Below are positions 1-14,700 of a DNA stretch of 64,000 nucleotides, piece after piece. A program made the position numbers and the translations under genes. The DNA is from Misgurnus anguillicaudatus (lineage: Eukaryota; Chordata; Actinopteri; Cypriniformes; Cobitidae). Within the stretch, counting starts at the first letter, position 1. The number at the start of each line of letters is the position of its first letter. Where the stretch lies: the NCBI RefSeq assembly GCF_027580225.2, contig NC_073351.2, positions 7,420,501 to 7,484,500 of the forward strand, in the 5' to 3' direction. The notes under the pieces were generated by a model. That model was not told where the DNA came from. It saw only the letters and a program-made list of their open reading frames with translations, and ran no database searches.

Positions 1-752
1 ATAAGATCCCCTTTTGACATCACAAGGGGAGCCAACTTTCAATGACCTATTTTATCACGTGCTTGCATTCTCCCTGTATCAGCGTGGGTTTACTTCGGGT
101 ACTCGGTTCCTCCCGCAGGCCAAAAACATGCAGGTTAGGCAAATTGGAGATGCCAAATTGTCCCTCCCCCAACCTGTGTATGGATCAACTTGTCTGAATA
201 AAACTTGGATTAACTGGTTCTCGCCATAAATATAGCCGTAGATGCTGGAATGGCGTGCAGAGAATGGTTTACCAAAACTTAAAAAAGTTAATGGATTGTT
301 ATTTTTCACATTTGCAATGTTGATAGAAGCACTGGAGACCCAATTATAGCACTTAAAGGTGTAGTGTATAATTTTTTAAAAAGATCTCTTGACAGAAATG
401 CAAAGTAATATTCAAAACTCTATTATCAGGGGTGTATAAAGATCTTTTTATAATAAACTGTTATGTTTTTATTACCTTAGAATGAGACGTTTTTACCTAC
501 ATACACAGAGGGTCCCCTTTCGTGGAAGTTGCCATTTTGTGCCGCCATGTTTCTGCTGAAGCCTTTAACGGACAAACTTTTTTTTACTAAGTTGTCTCCG
601 TCGACCCTAGCTTCTCTATGCGTTTTAAAACGCGGGGTGAGCAGTGGACTAAGCCGTTGGATGCAATTCACAACGGCATCACTAGATGCCGCTAAAATGT
701 ACACACTGCACCTTTAAACATGGAAAAGTCAGATTTTTATGATATGTCCCTT
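1..752 (+). mobile_element. Family A element copy, split by a 357-bp insertion
   Basis: Positions 1-352 and 718-752 together match the right part of the family A element seen whole at 25490-25985, for example TGATAGAAGCACTGGAGACC and AAAGTCAGATTTTTATG. The copy is cut at its internal TTAA by the element at 357-713. The left end lies outside the window. Confidence 0.75.
357..713 (+). mobile_element. Family B TTAA-site MITE, complete
   Basis: Termini are AGGTGTAGTGTATAATTTT on the left and the complement of AGGTGCAGTGTGTACATTTT on the right, flanked by TTAA at 353-356 and 714-717. The uninterrupted sequence is visible in family A at about 25945, so insertion is proven by an empty site. Related copies lie at 8036-9295, 38913-39291 and (partial) 40532-40698. 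No transposase is present. Confidence 0.85.
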
Positions 753-933
753 TTATCATTAATTAATGCACCATGAACTAACATGAATAACTGTATTGAC
801 ATGAACAAAAATATTGAAAACTGTATCGTTTATTGTTTGTTCATGTTAGTTTACTAACCTTATCGTAAAGTGTTAATGCTTTTATTTTGTATTATATTTT
901 CTCATTGACACAGCTACATGTGTTTCATTGCAG

Positions 934-2404
934 GATAATTGCGTGTCAAGGTTTGCCATTAATAAGCGGGCAGAACTGTGACCCGTACGCCACAGTAACG
1001 CTCGTAGGACCCGCCAGGTGAGTTTACACGCATCTGAAGACAAAGTTAAGTGTATTGTGTTTAGGTATGGGCCGGTATAAGATTCTGGCGGTACGATAAC
1101 CTTAAGCAAAAATATCACGCTTTTACGGTGTTGTGGTATTCCCATTCCAACATAAAATGTTTTTTAAATGCCAGGTAAAAAAACAAAGCCTTTAAAATTA
1201 TAATATGCTTTCAAAAAATATATATTTTTGTAATGTATATTAAATGTAAACATTAAATTAATTACACAACTTAATGATTTAATAAATTTTGTATAAACCC
1301 AGCTAATACCTTGGAAACGATATCACACAACATTTTTGTGGTTTTGAAACCTTGACTGTTTAAAACCTCGGTATACCTTAAAACCGGTAACCGGCCCATG
1401 CCTAAGTGTGTGTTCGCTGTATTGGAAACAGTCAGAATGAATTGTGATCTGAATCAGTCAGCTGTCATAAGAAGGTTTTGGTCTCTGATCTGAGCTGAAA
1501 TGAGTACAAAACATCCGCTCTGATTCAATAACAACATCCTGATGACTGTCTCATTGTTTCTCACAGGTCTGATCAGAAAAAAACTAAAGTAAAGAAGAAA
1601 ACCAGTGACCCTCAGTTTGAAGAGACCTTTCACTTTGAAGTATAACCTTATTCATATTCAATGTCAATTTTGTAGTTTGACTTCTCAGACCTCATCGTTC
1701 ATTTTGCTCATGTCACATTTATAATCTTTTGTGTTTTACAATCTGTATCACTTTCCATGAAATTCAGGTCACAAGGTCAAGCAGTTACAAGGGAAGATCA
1801 CATTTTCAAGTGGAAGAGGAGGACATGGAGAAATTAGAGATCAAGTGAGTTTTGTTTTAAATAAAATTTTTGCATCCTTTGACTGAAGGCAGACATGTTT
1901 TTTTCACTGTAGTTCAACATGTTTTATGTTTTTGAAAACATTTTTAATTTACATTTAACTGCATAATTATTTGTAGATGTTTATCAGGTTTATTTGTTTA
2001 AATGATCGTATGTTCTGTTGTATACGTTTTTGATAAATGTGGCAATGATCTGATTCGACATATATGTGCCACTTTGAATCGCCCCATATAGCGCTCGACA
2101 GAAGCTGGCAGGTAAGCGTAAGTGAAACCATCAGGCGGCACATTAGATTATCACACTAATGTGTCTATGTGTGTGCATGGGTTTTTGGTTTTATTGTTTC
2201 CCACTCAAAGTTATTTATATTTGTGGGCATGTTTGACGTCAAAATAAGCTTCTTTCTTACCTAGAGCTTCGGACAGTAATGAAAAGAAAAATGACTAATC
2301 CACTTCAGTGCAACTGCATCTGTGCTCTGCGTGCTCAATTTCAGATTCAGTTTGACTGAAAATGGGAGAAGTTGAAGCTTGTGATTCATACGGGGTCTGA
2401 GTAT

Positions 2405-2479
<75 letters not shown>

Positions 2480-2635
2480 GTGTACATTTAGTTAATGCAT
2501 GCTCTGTTGTGAACTCTTTTTCAGGGTTGAGCTATGGAATAATGGTAACTTGGCACAGGACGTGTTTTTAGGAGAGACACGAGTATCTGTGAAAATCCTG
2601 AGAATTGACCATGTGCACAGAGCCTGGTAAACACG

Positions 2636-2715
<80 letters not shown>

Positions 2716-5700
2716 TAACATTGTTTGGGACATAATGTTTTTTTATACTGTACAAACTGTGTATTTTGTTCCCTTCTCCTAACGGAATTTTTTTTGTAAT
2801 TTTTTTATTTATAAAGTTTGCATTTAGTTTGTTTAAAACCAATTGGTTTACGAGGAAATAGGAAGTGTTGTTGTACACATCATATGTCATCATACACATT
2901 TCCTCGTAAAACACACATTTTTCAATTTAGCTTAATAAGTCAGATTTTTATTATATGGTTTTTCTGGACAGACATGGACATATAAACATGAGTATCATAA
3001 TACAGTTTTGCAATCACTCCTAGTCTTGTGACTTGCAAGTATAGAGACAGAGCGCAGTTATGCTAATTTGAAAACCACGCCCACGGGGGGAGAACAATCC
3101 AACCGTCTCCCTTGACTTTGTATTGCAAGAGGCCACCTCCTTGTCATTTCTGGCTTATAACAAAAAACTAAATAATGCCTAAAAGCTGTGTGTCAAGGTG
3201 TACAGCTAACAAGCCAAAAAACAAAAACAGAAATAAGTTTTTATAAGCTGTCCAGCCGTAAAACCCAGCCTTTAAAGGTGCTCTAAGCGAATTCACACGT
3301 TTTAGACCATAAAACATTTTTTGTTATATACAGCAAACATCTCCTCACTATCTGCTTGCTGCCTGTCCGCTGATCAAACTGTAAAAAAAAACAATCTCTG
3401 TAGACAGCCTAGGCTCCACAAACTGCAATAACAACAGAGTGGCCAAACATACTATTAGAAATGATAACAAAGTGGTTCGGCCAATAAACGACAAGAAGGA
3501 TTTGAGGGTGGGGGTTAGGCGCGTTCATGAAAGCATGGAAGGGAGGGGGAGGAGTTAGCTATGCTCCATTTGTTTGAAAACAGTTCAAACATCAACAAAA
3601 AGTGACTTCACACAGATTCGCTTAGAGCGCCTTTAAGAAGAAAAAGTGGATAGCCGGCTACGTTTCCCTCTAGTGGGCGCAGTTCTACTAATAGGAGTAC
3701 TATGAAAAGTTGCCTGTTTTCCACTTTTGTGTCTTTAAACGCTCGTTTTTTTGGGGTCGACAGCTTATAAAAACTTATTTCTGGGTTTTTTGGTTTGTTA
3801 GCTGCTGTTAGTTGATTATGATTTACTTTTTTAACTTTAGTTAGTGTGTATTGTTGCTGTTTGAGCATTACCCATATCTGCAAAGTTACAACGCCAAGTT
3901 CAGCTGCTTTTTATGTTGTAGCAAGGATGTAAACACTGTTTGGCTCTGCTAGCCAGTTAGCTAAATGCTAATTCATACTTTTCTGACAAACACCTGCAAA
4001 CTTCTTTTTAATCCCACCAGCGTACTTCTAATGGTTGTGATCAGTGTAAATTATTCATACATTAGTGATTAAATGTATTGTGTACCAAGAAGGTTACCTT
4101 TAGCCACAGACACGCTAAACATGGTTCTGTGTTTTGTGGCCAGTGAAGTAAGGCCATGGTTTGTTTTCGTAATGGGCTAATAATTCTGCCGACAGATATT
4201 TGGGTACAATCATTGTATAAAGACAAAACGAACTAGTCAGGTACGTCATAAAAGGTTCTGCTCGATCATCTTCACTAATGTTCCCTGGATCTGATTTGGG
4301 CTTAAGTTGATATGGCCATTTGGACACCATTGTTTAACTCAGTTTTTCCTAGTCCAGGTCCTCGAGTACCTCCTCCCAGAAAGTTTCAACTCATCAGCCT
4401 CCATCCAGAATAAATAACATGTCTCCCAAGCTGATGAGTTAAATCAAGAGACATCGAAAACATTCTGTGAGGGGGACTCGAGGAGCAGGACTGGGAAACA
4501 CCGGTTTACAGTACACTAGAGCACATTCAACTACTCGTAATAGAGCGCCACAGAGATGACATATTTTTGAAGGCCAACACGGATGTAAGCAAGAAACTCC
4601 CTCGCCAAAAAGCCCATTCCTAACCCTGTGTGTAACAGAAGTTTATGACATGTGCACGTTTTGTCCAAAAAGATAATCTTCACAAATGAACACATCTTTT
4701 ATGAATCTGAAACTAGAAATGAAAAGCTAACCTCAGGCTACAAGCGAGACAACACCACGATCAACGTCATCACCACCAAGCTTCTAACTCTTTCAGACTT
4801 TTATTAAACACATTCAAAAACTGAATAAGGAAATACTTTGTGGATGAATCTTTATTGGGAATTGTGCCCATGTTGTGCTGTTTTGGAGTTCTTCATGCAT
4901 GAGGAAGTTTAAAGTCCCCGACAACGTCTATAGTCCAATGTAGCAACTTACTCCAGCCAAATATCAAAATTACCCCATAATGTACTCACGCTCAAGAAAT
5001 CCAAGATACATATGTCAATCATCTTTCAGTCAAACACATTTGGAGTTATTTTAGTAATTTTTTTGCTTTTACAAGCTTATTATGGGATCAGGGAAAAAAG
5101 TTTTAAATTTGGATATTTTTCTTACAAAATTTCTTCGATTAGCCTCATATTAACCCATTGGAGCCGTGTGGATTACCTCTGTGAAGGATGAATGCACTTT
5201 TAGTTGTTAAAAGTCAAAAGTTGTTCCCTGATCCCCGTTTTCTACCGTTATAAAGCTTGGAAAGGACATTTGCTTAAATAACTCCAAATGTGGTCGTCTG
5301 ACAGATGATGGACATGTGTCTCTCGGATTGTTTGAGGGTGAGTAGATCGTGGGGTGATGTTGATATTTGGCTGGAGTATCCCTTTAAGACACCTTAAAGC
5401 TGTTTTTAAGCTGGTTTCATAAAATAATTCTTGAAAATATCTTGGGATAATGTTAAACCAAGATTTTAATTAAGGAGTTTAATCGAACTCACTTCCGGGT
5501 TTTGCCTACAAAAATACACCATCGCTGTGGCACTCTATGGTAAGGAGCAATGTGCGTAAGCCCGATTTATAGTCGTGCGTAGGTTCTACGTGTAGGCTTT
5601 CCGTAGCCTGTGCGTAGCTCTACATAGCCTGACGCGAACCTCGCAAAAATTTTAACAGCGCGTCAGATCTACACGGACCGCAAGCGCTGTGATTGGTCCA

Positions 5701-8700
5701 CCAGAACCCCTCCCGTCAGGTAAAAAAACTGCGGTATTTCCGTTTGTGACGGTGAAAACAAAGATGAGCCAAGTTGAGGAGTGATTTAACTCAAACTGCA
5801 TCAAAAGTCGCTGTTTATTTACTTCCATCATCGGCGGTCTTCTCAAATTATACACAACAAGTTGCTGTTTTTTCTTCGTTTGTGGGTTAACTTGCTAAGC
5901 TACTTCTTCTTTGATGTTTGCGCTGCTACTGTGGTTACACGTGTGGTTACTGCCTACCAGCGGTCTGCGCGTGTGTTTGCACGTCGACGCAGACGACGAC
6001 GCAAAAGTATAAATGAAAACCGATGCGGAACCTACGCCGTCGGACCTACGCACAACTACAACGAGCCCTTTAGGTGGTTAGCGAATAGCAACACACTGGA
6101 AATGAAGCATGAACACATGTTACCATTTGTTTACAACAACCGCGTTTGAGGCGTCAAATTCGTGTCTACCGCGTCTAGTTTGGCGCTTGAACATTTTGAG
6201 TTTACTCGCTTCATTCGCGCATGAAATTCTAGTCATGGAGACATTCACGTGGAAATTCACATCATGGGAGGGGCTTCTGTGACTCCGCTTGCTTCCTATG
6301 GTCGCATCAATACTGAGGCAAGCCCCGATTGGTTGACCCGGCGAGTTTTCCGACAAAGTTAAACATTTTCAACTCACGGCAACATTCAATTCGCGCCACT
6401 CGCGTGAACTAGACGCGTGACTGAGGCCGAATCGCGTCTCAATAAACGCCTCACTGCACCGCCAGACCTCCAGACGTGCGTCAATGCGTCTTTACATTGA
6501 CTTAACATCGAAATCACTTGCGCTTGACGGCTCTACCGCGGCTGGTCTGAACGTAACATTACAGTGCACCCTAAACACAATAAAACCTTCATAAACAGCC
6601 CATTTACCACACATTTAACAAATTGTATGCAACTGTCATGATCAGTAAGTCTGTCTACAGAGCGTGTACATTTCTGTGTATTAAAGTATTTGGTCTGACT
6701 TGCGGTATATAAGTACATCTTAAATGGATAGTTTAATAAAAATTCTGTCATCATTTACTCACCTTCAAGTTGTTCCAAGTCTGTATAAATCTCTTTGTTT
6801 TGCTGAACATGAAGATATTTTGAAAAATGTTAATAACTAAGCAGATCTGGGGCACCATTCACTTCAATAGTATTATTTTTTCCTACTATGGAAGTCAGTA
6901 GTGCCCCAGATGTGCTTGGTAACAATTCAAATGTCTTCTTTCGTTTTAAACTATCCCTTTAACCATATGTACCCGAAAATTACATCGTTTATACTGTATT
7001 TTCTATGTAAGTATGCATTATTTGGTTTTGAACATTGCAAGACGTCAATTTGGAGCATTAAGATAAATACAGAGATATTGAATATAATGAAAAGGTTGAT
7101 GAAAGTACAGGTTATATGTGCACACATGAGGTGCTGATCTGACTTTGTGATTTCTGTCAGCTGTAGGGTATGCAGCCAGTAGTCTGACTGAATCACATTG
7201 ATGAACATATGAGGAAGAAAGATAACAGCCAGCCAATCCTTGCCCTCCACCGCTCTTATCTGCCCAATCAGTCGTGAGAACGCTGCCAGTCAGACTTTAA
7301 AATGAAGATACTTTATATAATACCATAGGCCTGGCATAGAGAAGCGTGCTGTGATGGATGCTTTAATGTGTCGTCTTGTAATTCATTTGCGTGCTATCAT
7401 CAATAGTTTATTGTTTGAAAGTTCAGACAGCCGTGGGTGAGTGTAGGTGTGTCTGTGTTTTGGGCAGATGACTTCCCATGTGCCCTGAGACTGCAGATCA
7501 CATCGTTCTGCCAGCAGTGTTGTGTAAACATTGTATGTGCGTGCATTTGTGTATGTGTGTGTATGTGTAAGACAGAGAGGAACTTGTTGATACTGATCTG
7601 CATGTTTTGAATGAGGGCAGTGAGTTTAGTGCGTGGGTGAGCGTTTGCATGAGCTGAGCATAAAACCGAGAGAGAGAGAGAGACAGAGACTTATGAACAC
7701 AATCTTACCACACACAATTTCTGTACTTTGCAGTGTGAGCAATGAAAATGAATGGTACATTGATCTGACACATGTAAACAATGCAGCATAACACACTGAC
7801 AGGAAATAGTTGGTATTTAAAGGATTATTCCACTTTTATAAAAAAAAAGTAGCGAAACGATTGTCATTTTTTATTAAAAAAATAGAAAAAATATATACTT
7901 TTAAACCACAATTTCATGTCTTGCACTAGCCGTGTGGCGCCCCAGTACGACCTTACGAATTATGTAAACACGTGAAAAGGTCACGCGTTACATATGTGAA
8001 ATGCACATTTGCGGACCATTTTAAACAACAATTAAAGGTGCAGTGTGTAAATTTTAGCGGCATCTAGTGGTGAGGTTGCAAATTGCAACCAATGGTGTAG
8101 TCCACTAGCCTGGGTGCCAGCCCATCTTAGCCCCGCCCACAAGATTTTGTAAACGGGAAGATGGGTCTGGGGTTTCTCCGTTGAGGTGCTACTATTTTAG
8201 AACAAATGCTGGTCGAACCAATCAAATTGTCAGGGCGGGCTTTATACGATGATGGACAGATAATCAACAGTAACGTAATGAACCACGTCACCAAAGAGCG
8301 CGTGTGTTGAATGGCTGCCGCTGTAGAGTTCAGATGTGTGGATTCTGACATTGAGTCTGTTCTAAAATATATCGACAGAGCATTGATTTTAAAAGAGGAA
8401 CAGAGAAACGCGAGCAGGGCATTTGTTGATGTCCTATTCGGCAAAAGTTGGTCGCAACTGAAAAGGCTAACGTTATCACGGCGATGCAACTCAGCGTGCA
8501 CGACGAGATGGATATAATTAGCGGTCGTTGCCAGCTTCTTTTCGGAAGCCCGGAATCGTGGTTGCTGTAAGTGGAGGGACATGTTAGGCTCCAATATTTT
8601 CAAGCAAACGTAATGGGTATCGTCGTGGATGAAGTTCACCTAACGTACAAATGGTAAGAGATAGTCTTACTCTATGACTTAGTAAATACTTCATGTTGTG

Positions 8701-11700
8701 ATATAAACGAAATTTTGTAAACATAATAGGTGTTGATGTACATTCGCTAACTCAGTATAATCACAATGTTGTGTCATAGCGAAATAACTAGCAGTTCGGT
8801 CAGGCTGCAAAGACGTAATTTCAACATACGTTACACACTCGGTTGCTCTGATTGGTCGTAAGTCTATCCAATTGAGTGCAGAGGCATTTTTCGGTTGAGA
8901 CACGCCTCATAATTATAGCTCAATGGAGCGGTATCAGACTCAAATTCTGACTAGAATTGAGTATGGCAACGTCAGGCTAGTAGTCCACTGCTCACCCCTC
9001 GCTTTTGAAACACATAGAGAAGCTACGGTAGCTGCCACCGGACAAACATGTCATTGTTGGAGACAACTTTAAAAAATTGTCCGTTAAGGGCTTCTGTAGA
9101 AAAATGGCGGCACAAAATGGCGACTTCCATGTAATGGGACCCTCTTTTTATGGAGATAAAAAGGTCTCGTTATAGGGTAATAAACACATAACGGTTCATT
9201 ATGAAAGGTCTTTATATACCCCTGATAATATAGTTTTGAATATTATTTTGCATTTCTGTCAAGAGATCCTTCTAAAAAAATTACACACTGCACCTTTAAT
9301 TAGTATCATTTCACATACAACAACGTCTGAACGCTCCTCTTTCTCCACACTTGTAAACACAGAGCGGTAGTGTCACATATGTAACACGCGACCTTTCCAT
9401 GTGATTACGTAATACGTAAGGTCATGAATGTAACTGTGCGTTCACACCAGATGCGGAAGAGGCGGCACGCACGATTGATTTGCATGTTAAGTCAATGCAA
9501 AGACGTGAATAGGCATCAAAGGCGAATTGAGCGTTGCCATGGGAAACGCACAAGTTGAAAAATCTGAACTTTGCACGATACTTGCGCCGCGTTAACCAAT
9601 CAGAAGCTTGCTTTAGCAGTGACGTAATTACAGGAAGTGAGCGGAGTCGCAGAAGCCCCTCCCATGACGCAAATTTCCGCGTGAATGTCTCGAATTACTA
9701 GAATTTCACTCGTGGCTTTCACGTGCGCGACAATTTCACTAAATAACAATACATAATAATAGACTGCGATATTTACAGTCATACATTTTATGCATTTTTT
9801 ATCTGAATGAGAATTTGGCAAAATTTACCAAACGATGAGTTTACCGAAACTCTTTTATTTCTAATTAAATCATTGAAACTAGAAAAACTAATCTTGAAAC
9901 TAATCTTGTCACACAGTATTGAAACCTTGAGTGAGCAAAAGCAGCAATGATCATGATATTCACAATGTTGCACAGTTTAATTTTCTCAGCGAAATCACTA
10001 ATATATTGGGAATATTTAAATGGTTGTCCAGCACAATAATTTAACCTTTAACTGATTGAACACAAATGACACTAAAATTTGGCATATCTTTTCCTTTTAT
10101 TTCATAGGTACTTGCTGCAGCCTAAAGGCAACGGTACGAAATCTAAGCCAGACGATCTGGGTTCATTGCGTCTGAATGTAACGTATACCGAAGACAATGT
10201 CCTGCCCTCTGAATGCTACACTTCGCTCCGCAACCTAATGCTCAAATCTCCAGATGTCAAGGTATTTCAGTGACAGTCTGCTGCCACTTGGAGGATGTTT
10301 TTTACACACACATTAATTTATATTTTCCAATAAACTGTGTTTTTGTTTGTCTATAGCCAATCTCGGCGTCGGCAGCTCATGTATTGGGAGATGTTTGCAG
10401 GGACAATGTGGGGTATGAAGCCCTGCTTCCTGTGGTCAGACTGCTGCTCCATCACAACAGATTGCTGCCCTTCCTCACCGCTGTAGCCGCCCTGGAGCTG
10501 GAGAATACACAGTTGAGTAACGCAAACACACATCTACACACGTCTAAATAGGGACGCATTAAAGACTTCTATTGTGTTTTAAGAATAAATAAGAAGACGA
10601 ATTTATACGTAAAGTTTAGGGTTTGTTTTAAAACCGTTGTGTTTTAAAATGGTTTATGCCATAAAACAGTACACTTTGACCCAATATAGTCCAGCTATGA
10701 GTAACCTAGCCTGGCTAACATCAGACCAGTCTCATAGAGAATAAGACGTGATTTGGGAACCACATGTTCATTTTCTCGTATTTGAGGCGTGGTTTACGAA
10801 TGCCCAGAGCCGTTAATTGGGCGCTACGAATGTCTATCAAATGCATCTGTACGTAGCTCATAGCAATTGTTTCAATTATACCAGATGACGTATGTCGAGC
10901 GACATAAATTCAAACGTAAACAACTTTTATCGGGTACGTGTGCACACAGCTGAAAGCTATGCAACTAAACCGGTAGCTGTATATTGATATTGAAAAGCAA
11001 CACAACTTAGTGGCACTGTGACAACCACAGTACAGGAGTGATGACAATATGATTTTAATAAATACCGCTTACCATTTATAAGTTAAGTGGACTTTGTTGA
11101 CGACGATGTGCACACAACACAACTCACAATCTCTTTGTTAAGGTGCACATTAATGAGTGCACAATAGACATTTTAACAACTCACAATCTCTTTGTTAAGG
11201 TGCACATTAATGAGTGCACAATAGACATTTTAGTTCATTGTATTGAAGCATTTTCTCCTCCATGACTAACTAGGTTGAAAACACTTTTTTTATGTATGTC
11301 ATGAACTGTTCTCTTTTTCATACAGAGAGGCCAACACCATATTCAGAGGAAATTCTCTGGCCACCCGCTGCATAGATGACATGATGAAGATTGTGGGCCG
11401 AAGTTACTTGACTGTCACTCTTAAACCTGTTCTCAATGAGGTCATTTCTTCAGCTTATTATTTATTTTTGACCTTAACCAAATGTGCTATATACACTATC
11501 AGATTTGTGGCTCTAAAGTTGTTAGCTTGTCAATGTGGATGCGCATTTAAATCAATTGCTTGTTTATTTTTCTAGATCTTTGAATCAAATAAAACCTGTG
11601 AGATTGACCCCATCAGATTAAAAGAGGGTGACAACGTGGAGGTCAATAAGGTAAAGAAAGTTTTCTTAGTAGTCCTAGATTCTGATTGGTCAGTAGATGT

Positions 11701-14700
11701 GTTTTATTTATGATAAAACACTCATATGACTGTTGCACCCAACAATTCTGTGTATCATTGCACTGCATCCTTAGCAATGTAAATATATGTAACCCGTGCT
11801 GGCAAAATAATTCGGAATGCGCACGGTTTATTATTGAGCTAGAGGCAAAAGTATAAATGTTGATTTTGGTCGAAATTGAGGTTTTAAAAAAAGTACATTC
11901 AGCCCTCATCTAGTGATCCCAATGCCCTAAATAGTTATTAAACATCTAAAATCATCTTTATTTGTATGTTTTCTGAGAGGTGTACCATCCTAAACGCTTA
12001 ACCTACATTTTGGTTTCGATTTTAAAATATGCAGGAATTAGACAATAAAGTGCAGGAAGCGCTTGATGTTAAAAGAGTTATGAAGAGCGATAAGACATTA
12101 AAACGATCTTCCTCACGCTGACTTATTTTCACTTTGCGTGCCCAAGTCTTTTCACACATTTGCTGTATGATTTAACGAAATATGAATAGCCTAGTATTAG
12201 ATTTTGAATTAAAAACTCTTGACAATTTATTTGGCCTTTATTATACATGTATGATGTGTAAAACACTAAGGGCATAGCTTTGTTAATTTAACGTGAACAT
12301 TGCGTTATTGTGGTTGCTTGTCATCCATGTGTTTGGTTTATGAGTAGCACGGTACTATGGGATTGCAGTTACCACGACAGCTCCTCAAATATACCTTGAA
12401 ATATATAGTTACCATAAAATTAACTTAATTATTTTGTGAAACGTATTTTCGGTCATACCGCCCACCACTTATTTTAGCTTTAATATTTGTATTGTGTGGT
12501 TAAGGTTTTTTAAAGCAATAAGCCCCAAGAAGCAGTGGGTTACCAGTGCATTTTATAACAGTTATGGGGCGTTGTTAGGCAGGAAATAAAAAGTTATAAA
12601 ATGCACTGTAACCCCACTGCTTTGCGGAGCTTATTGCTTTTATAAAACTGTTACTTCATATGCATAGCAGGATTTCATAAAATAAAACACAAATAAGTAC
12701 AAATATTACTCTTCCGCCAAACAAAGTATTTCCTTAGAATCAAGTGTGGCTGCAACAGAGCGCAATTCTCAAGCAACACAGAAGCAGCAAAGACACAATG
12801 AAAATATGATTTAAGACTGGTGGAGTTTATTTTTATAAATCAATAACTTTTATATTGTGCAACTGTTGAAGTGATGATCAAATATGCTTGGAAGCATGCT
12901 TAACTCTTTCCCAGTCAGCGTTTTTTGCCACCCAGTTTTAGTTTAATGCCGTACAGAAAAATGATCTTGAAATAAACATAAAATATCAAATTAAAGAACA
13001 GACCCTCCGCTTAAAAAAAAAAACGTTTCATCCTACCTTCATTTGTTCTCTTATCACCTCTCGAATTTTCAGCTAAAAGCGAAGATAATTCCATTTTTGT
13101 GAATAACTTTTGTAAGAGATCAGATTCAGAGCCTGATCAAAACACGCTGTTTTACAGTGAATGCATCAGTGTTTAAGTTTGGTAAGATCGCCACCCAGTG
13201 GATAGTGGAAATATGAATTAGAGGTTGAAACTTCTCAGGGAACGTTTTCTCTTTATTGACAAAATGACTCAACAATATTTATTGACATTTATCTGGATAT
13301 CACCATTAATTGTGCAATTGTAGACAAATTAAAAATATGATTAAAGAGATTAAGGCTGCGTTTACATTTTGCATTAACATGCGATCTCGGTGATCCGTTC
13401 ACGCAGATCCGATCATCCGTATATCAGGACACGGCGCGTTTACATTTGTCACATAAATGTGGCTTCTGTATCTGGATGTGTGATCGGATCCCGTTCGGGG
13501 AGACGCGCGCTGGGTGGATAGCTGTCAATCAAAATGGGTACAGCTGTCTTTAGCCACAGGATTTAGGGTTTTCGCGCTAACCGCAATCCCGTATTGTACA
13601 GTGCTACTGAGAAGCCAACAGCAGAGAATAACAAGCAACCCCAACAACCGTGATGTTCACATTTTAAGCGTTATATTTTTAGCTTTAAAAGCCTTACCTT
13701 TAAAAGCCTTATAGCGTCCGCACCGCGGATGAATGTCCTGTTTAACTTTAAATGAACTTGACTTTCACCCGCATGCTTTAAATCAACAACAAAATCCATG
13801 TGAAACATGACCGACTCCACTGTTTTATTCTGCCTTAATAAAGGGCTTTTGGCTCTGCCTGAACTTATATGTATATTTATATTTTAACCATGAACTGTTA
13901 TGTTTCCTGGTAATTTTAATATGATTTAATTAAAAGAGCTAACAATTTCCTAAATTTCCTGTTCATAGTGCGTAGAAGTAATGTAATTTACAAACACATA
14001 TAAGTAACCTTGCACAAAACCAACACTGAATAAATGTATTTGGTTAATGTAATTATGGTTTGTACGTGTTTTAAAGTAACTTTTAATGTGTTAAATGAGA
14101 CAGAAATTGACCAGAAAGAAGTGCAACATTCATGTTGATACGTCACCATGGAAACTCAAACATTATTATAACGATCCTGAATTCTGCCATTAAAGATTAA
14201 ATCTCTCTATGAATAGGAACATATACTGAATAACTTAAATACAGTCAGCAGTGTTAAATGCTTTTGAATATCTATTTATTAAGATACTTTTAAGCGGAGC
14301 TTCCATTGCTCCACAAATATGAATGTATGCGTCTCTCACCTGCGCTCCATGACCTAATTTCCTTTATTTTTGACAGCTGTCAGTGAGAGGAGATGATAGT
14401 GGGCGGGGTTTTTTGTGACGTTGACCTGTAAATGCAGATACGATGACTGGATTGCGTTTACATTACACTGAGATCCGATCACAATGCGTCCTCGACTACC
14501 TCTTCATCAGGACACACAGATCGGATAACATTCCGATCACAGACGCGTTTACACTTGTCTTTTCAATGTGTATGTGGACAACATCCGGATACAGGTCACA
14601 TGTTAATGCCAAGTGTAAACGCAGCCTTAGTTTCATAAATCAGTACGCAGCAACAGTGACGCAGTGATACTTATGTAATGTGGTCTGAACTGTGGGTTTA

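Larger units (their letters stand above)
8036..9295 (-). mobile_element. Family B TTAA-site MITE (reverse orientation), split by an 874-bp insertion
   Basis: The ends AGGTGCAGTGTGTAAATTTT and, at the far side, TTACACACTGCACCT are flanked by TTAA (8032-8035 and 9296-9299). The order is the reverse of 357-713. The body is interrupted at 8106-8979. Confidence 0.85.
934..10261 (+). other. rasa2: rasa2 exons for the C2B domain and linker (five exons)
   Basis: Exons 934-1017, 1567-1639, 1768-1844, 2525-2626 and 10108-10261 encode the second C2 domain. Visible C2 motifs are [18 protein letters not shown] near the start, the basic [14 protein letters not shown] stretch, and LELWNNGN-type and FLGE strands near the end (seen here as [17 protein letters not shown]). 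This fold normally docks on phospholipid membranes. The intron from 2627 to 10107 is about 7.5 kb and packed with transposons. The 102-nt exon at 2525-2626 is a multiple of three and sits between a TG and a CA microsatellite (see findings). Confidence 0.92.

Noticed and set aside
2492..2914. 140-codon minus frame with a polyvaline-cysteine run
   Set aside because: It is produced by reading the CA microsatellite and lies antisense to a rasa2 exon.
8127..8639. 170-codon minus-strand frame
   Set aside because: It is the antisense shadow of the helicase remnant inside a transposon; no domain was recognised.
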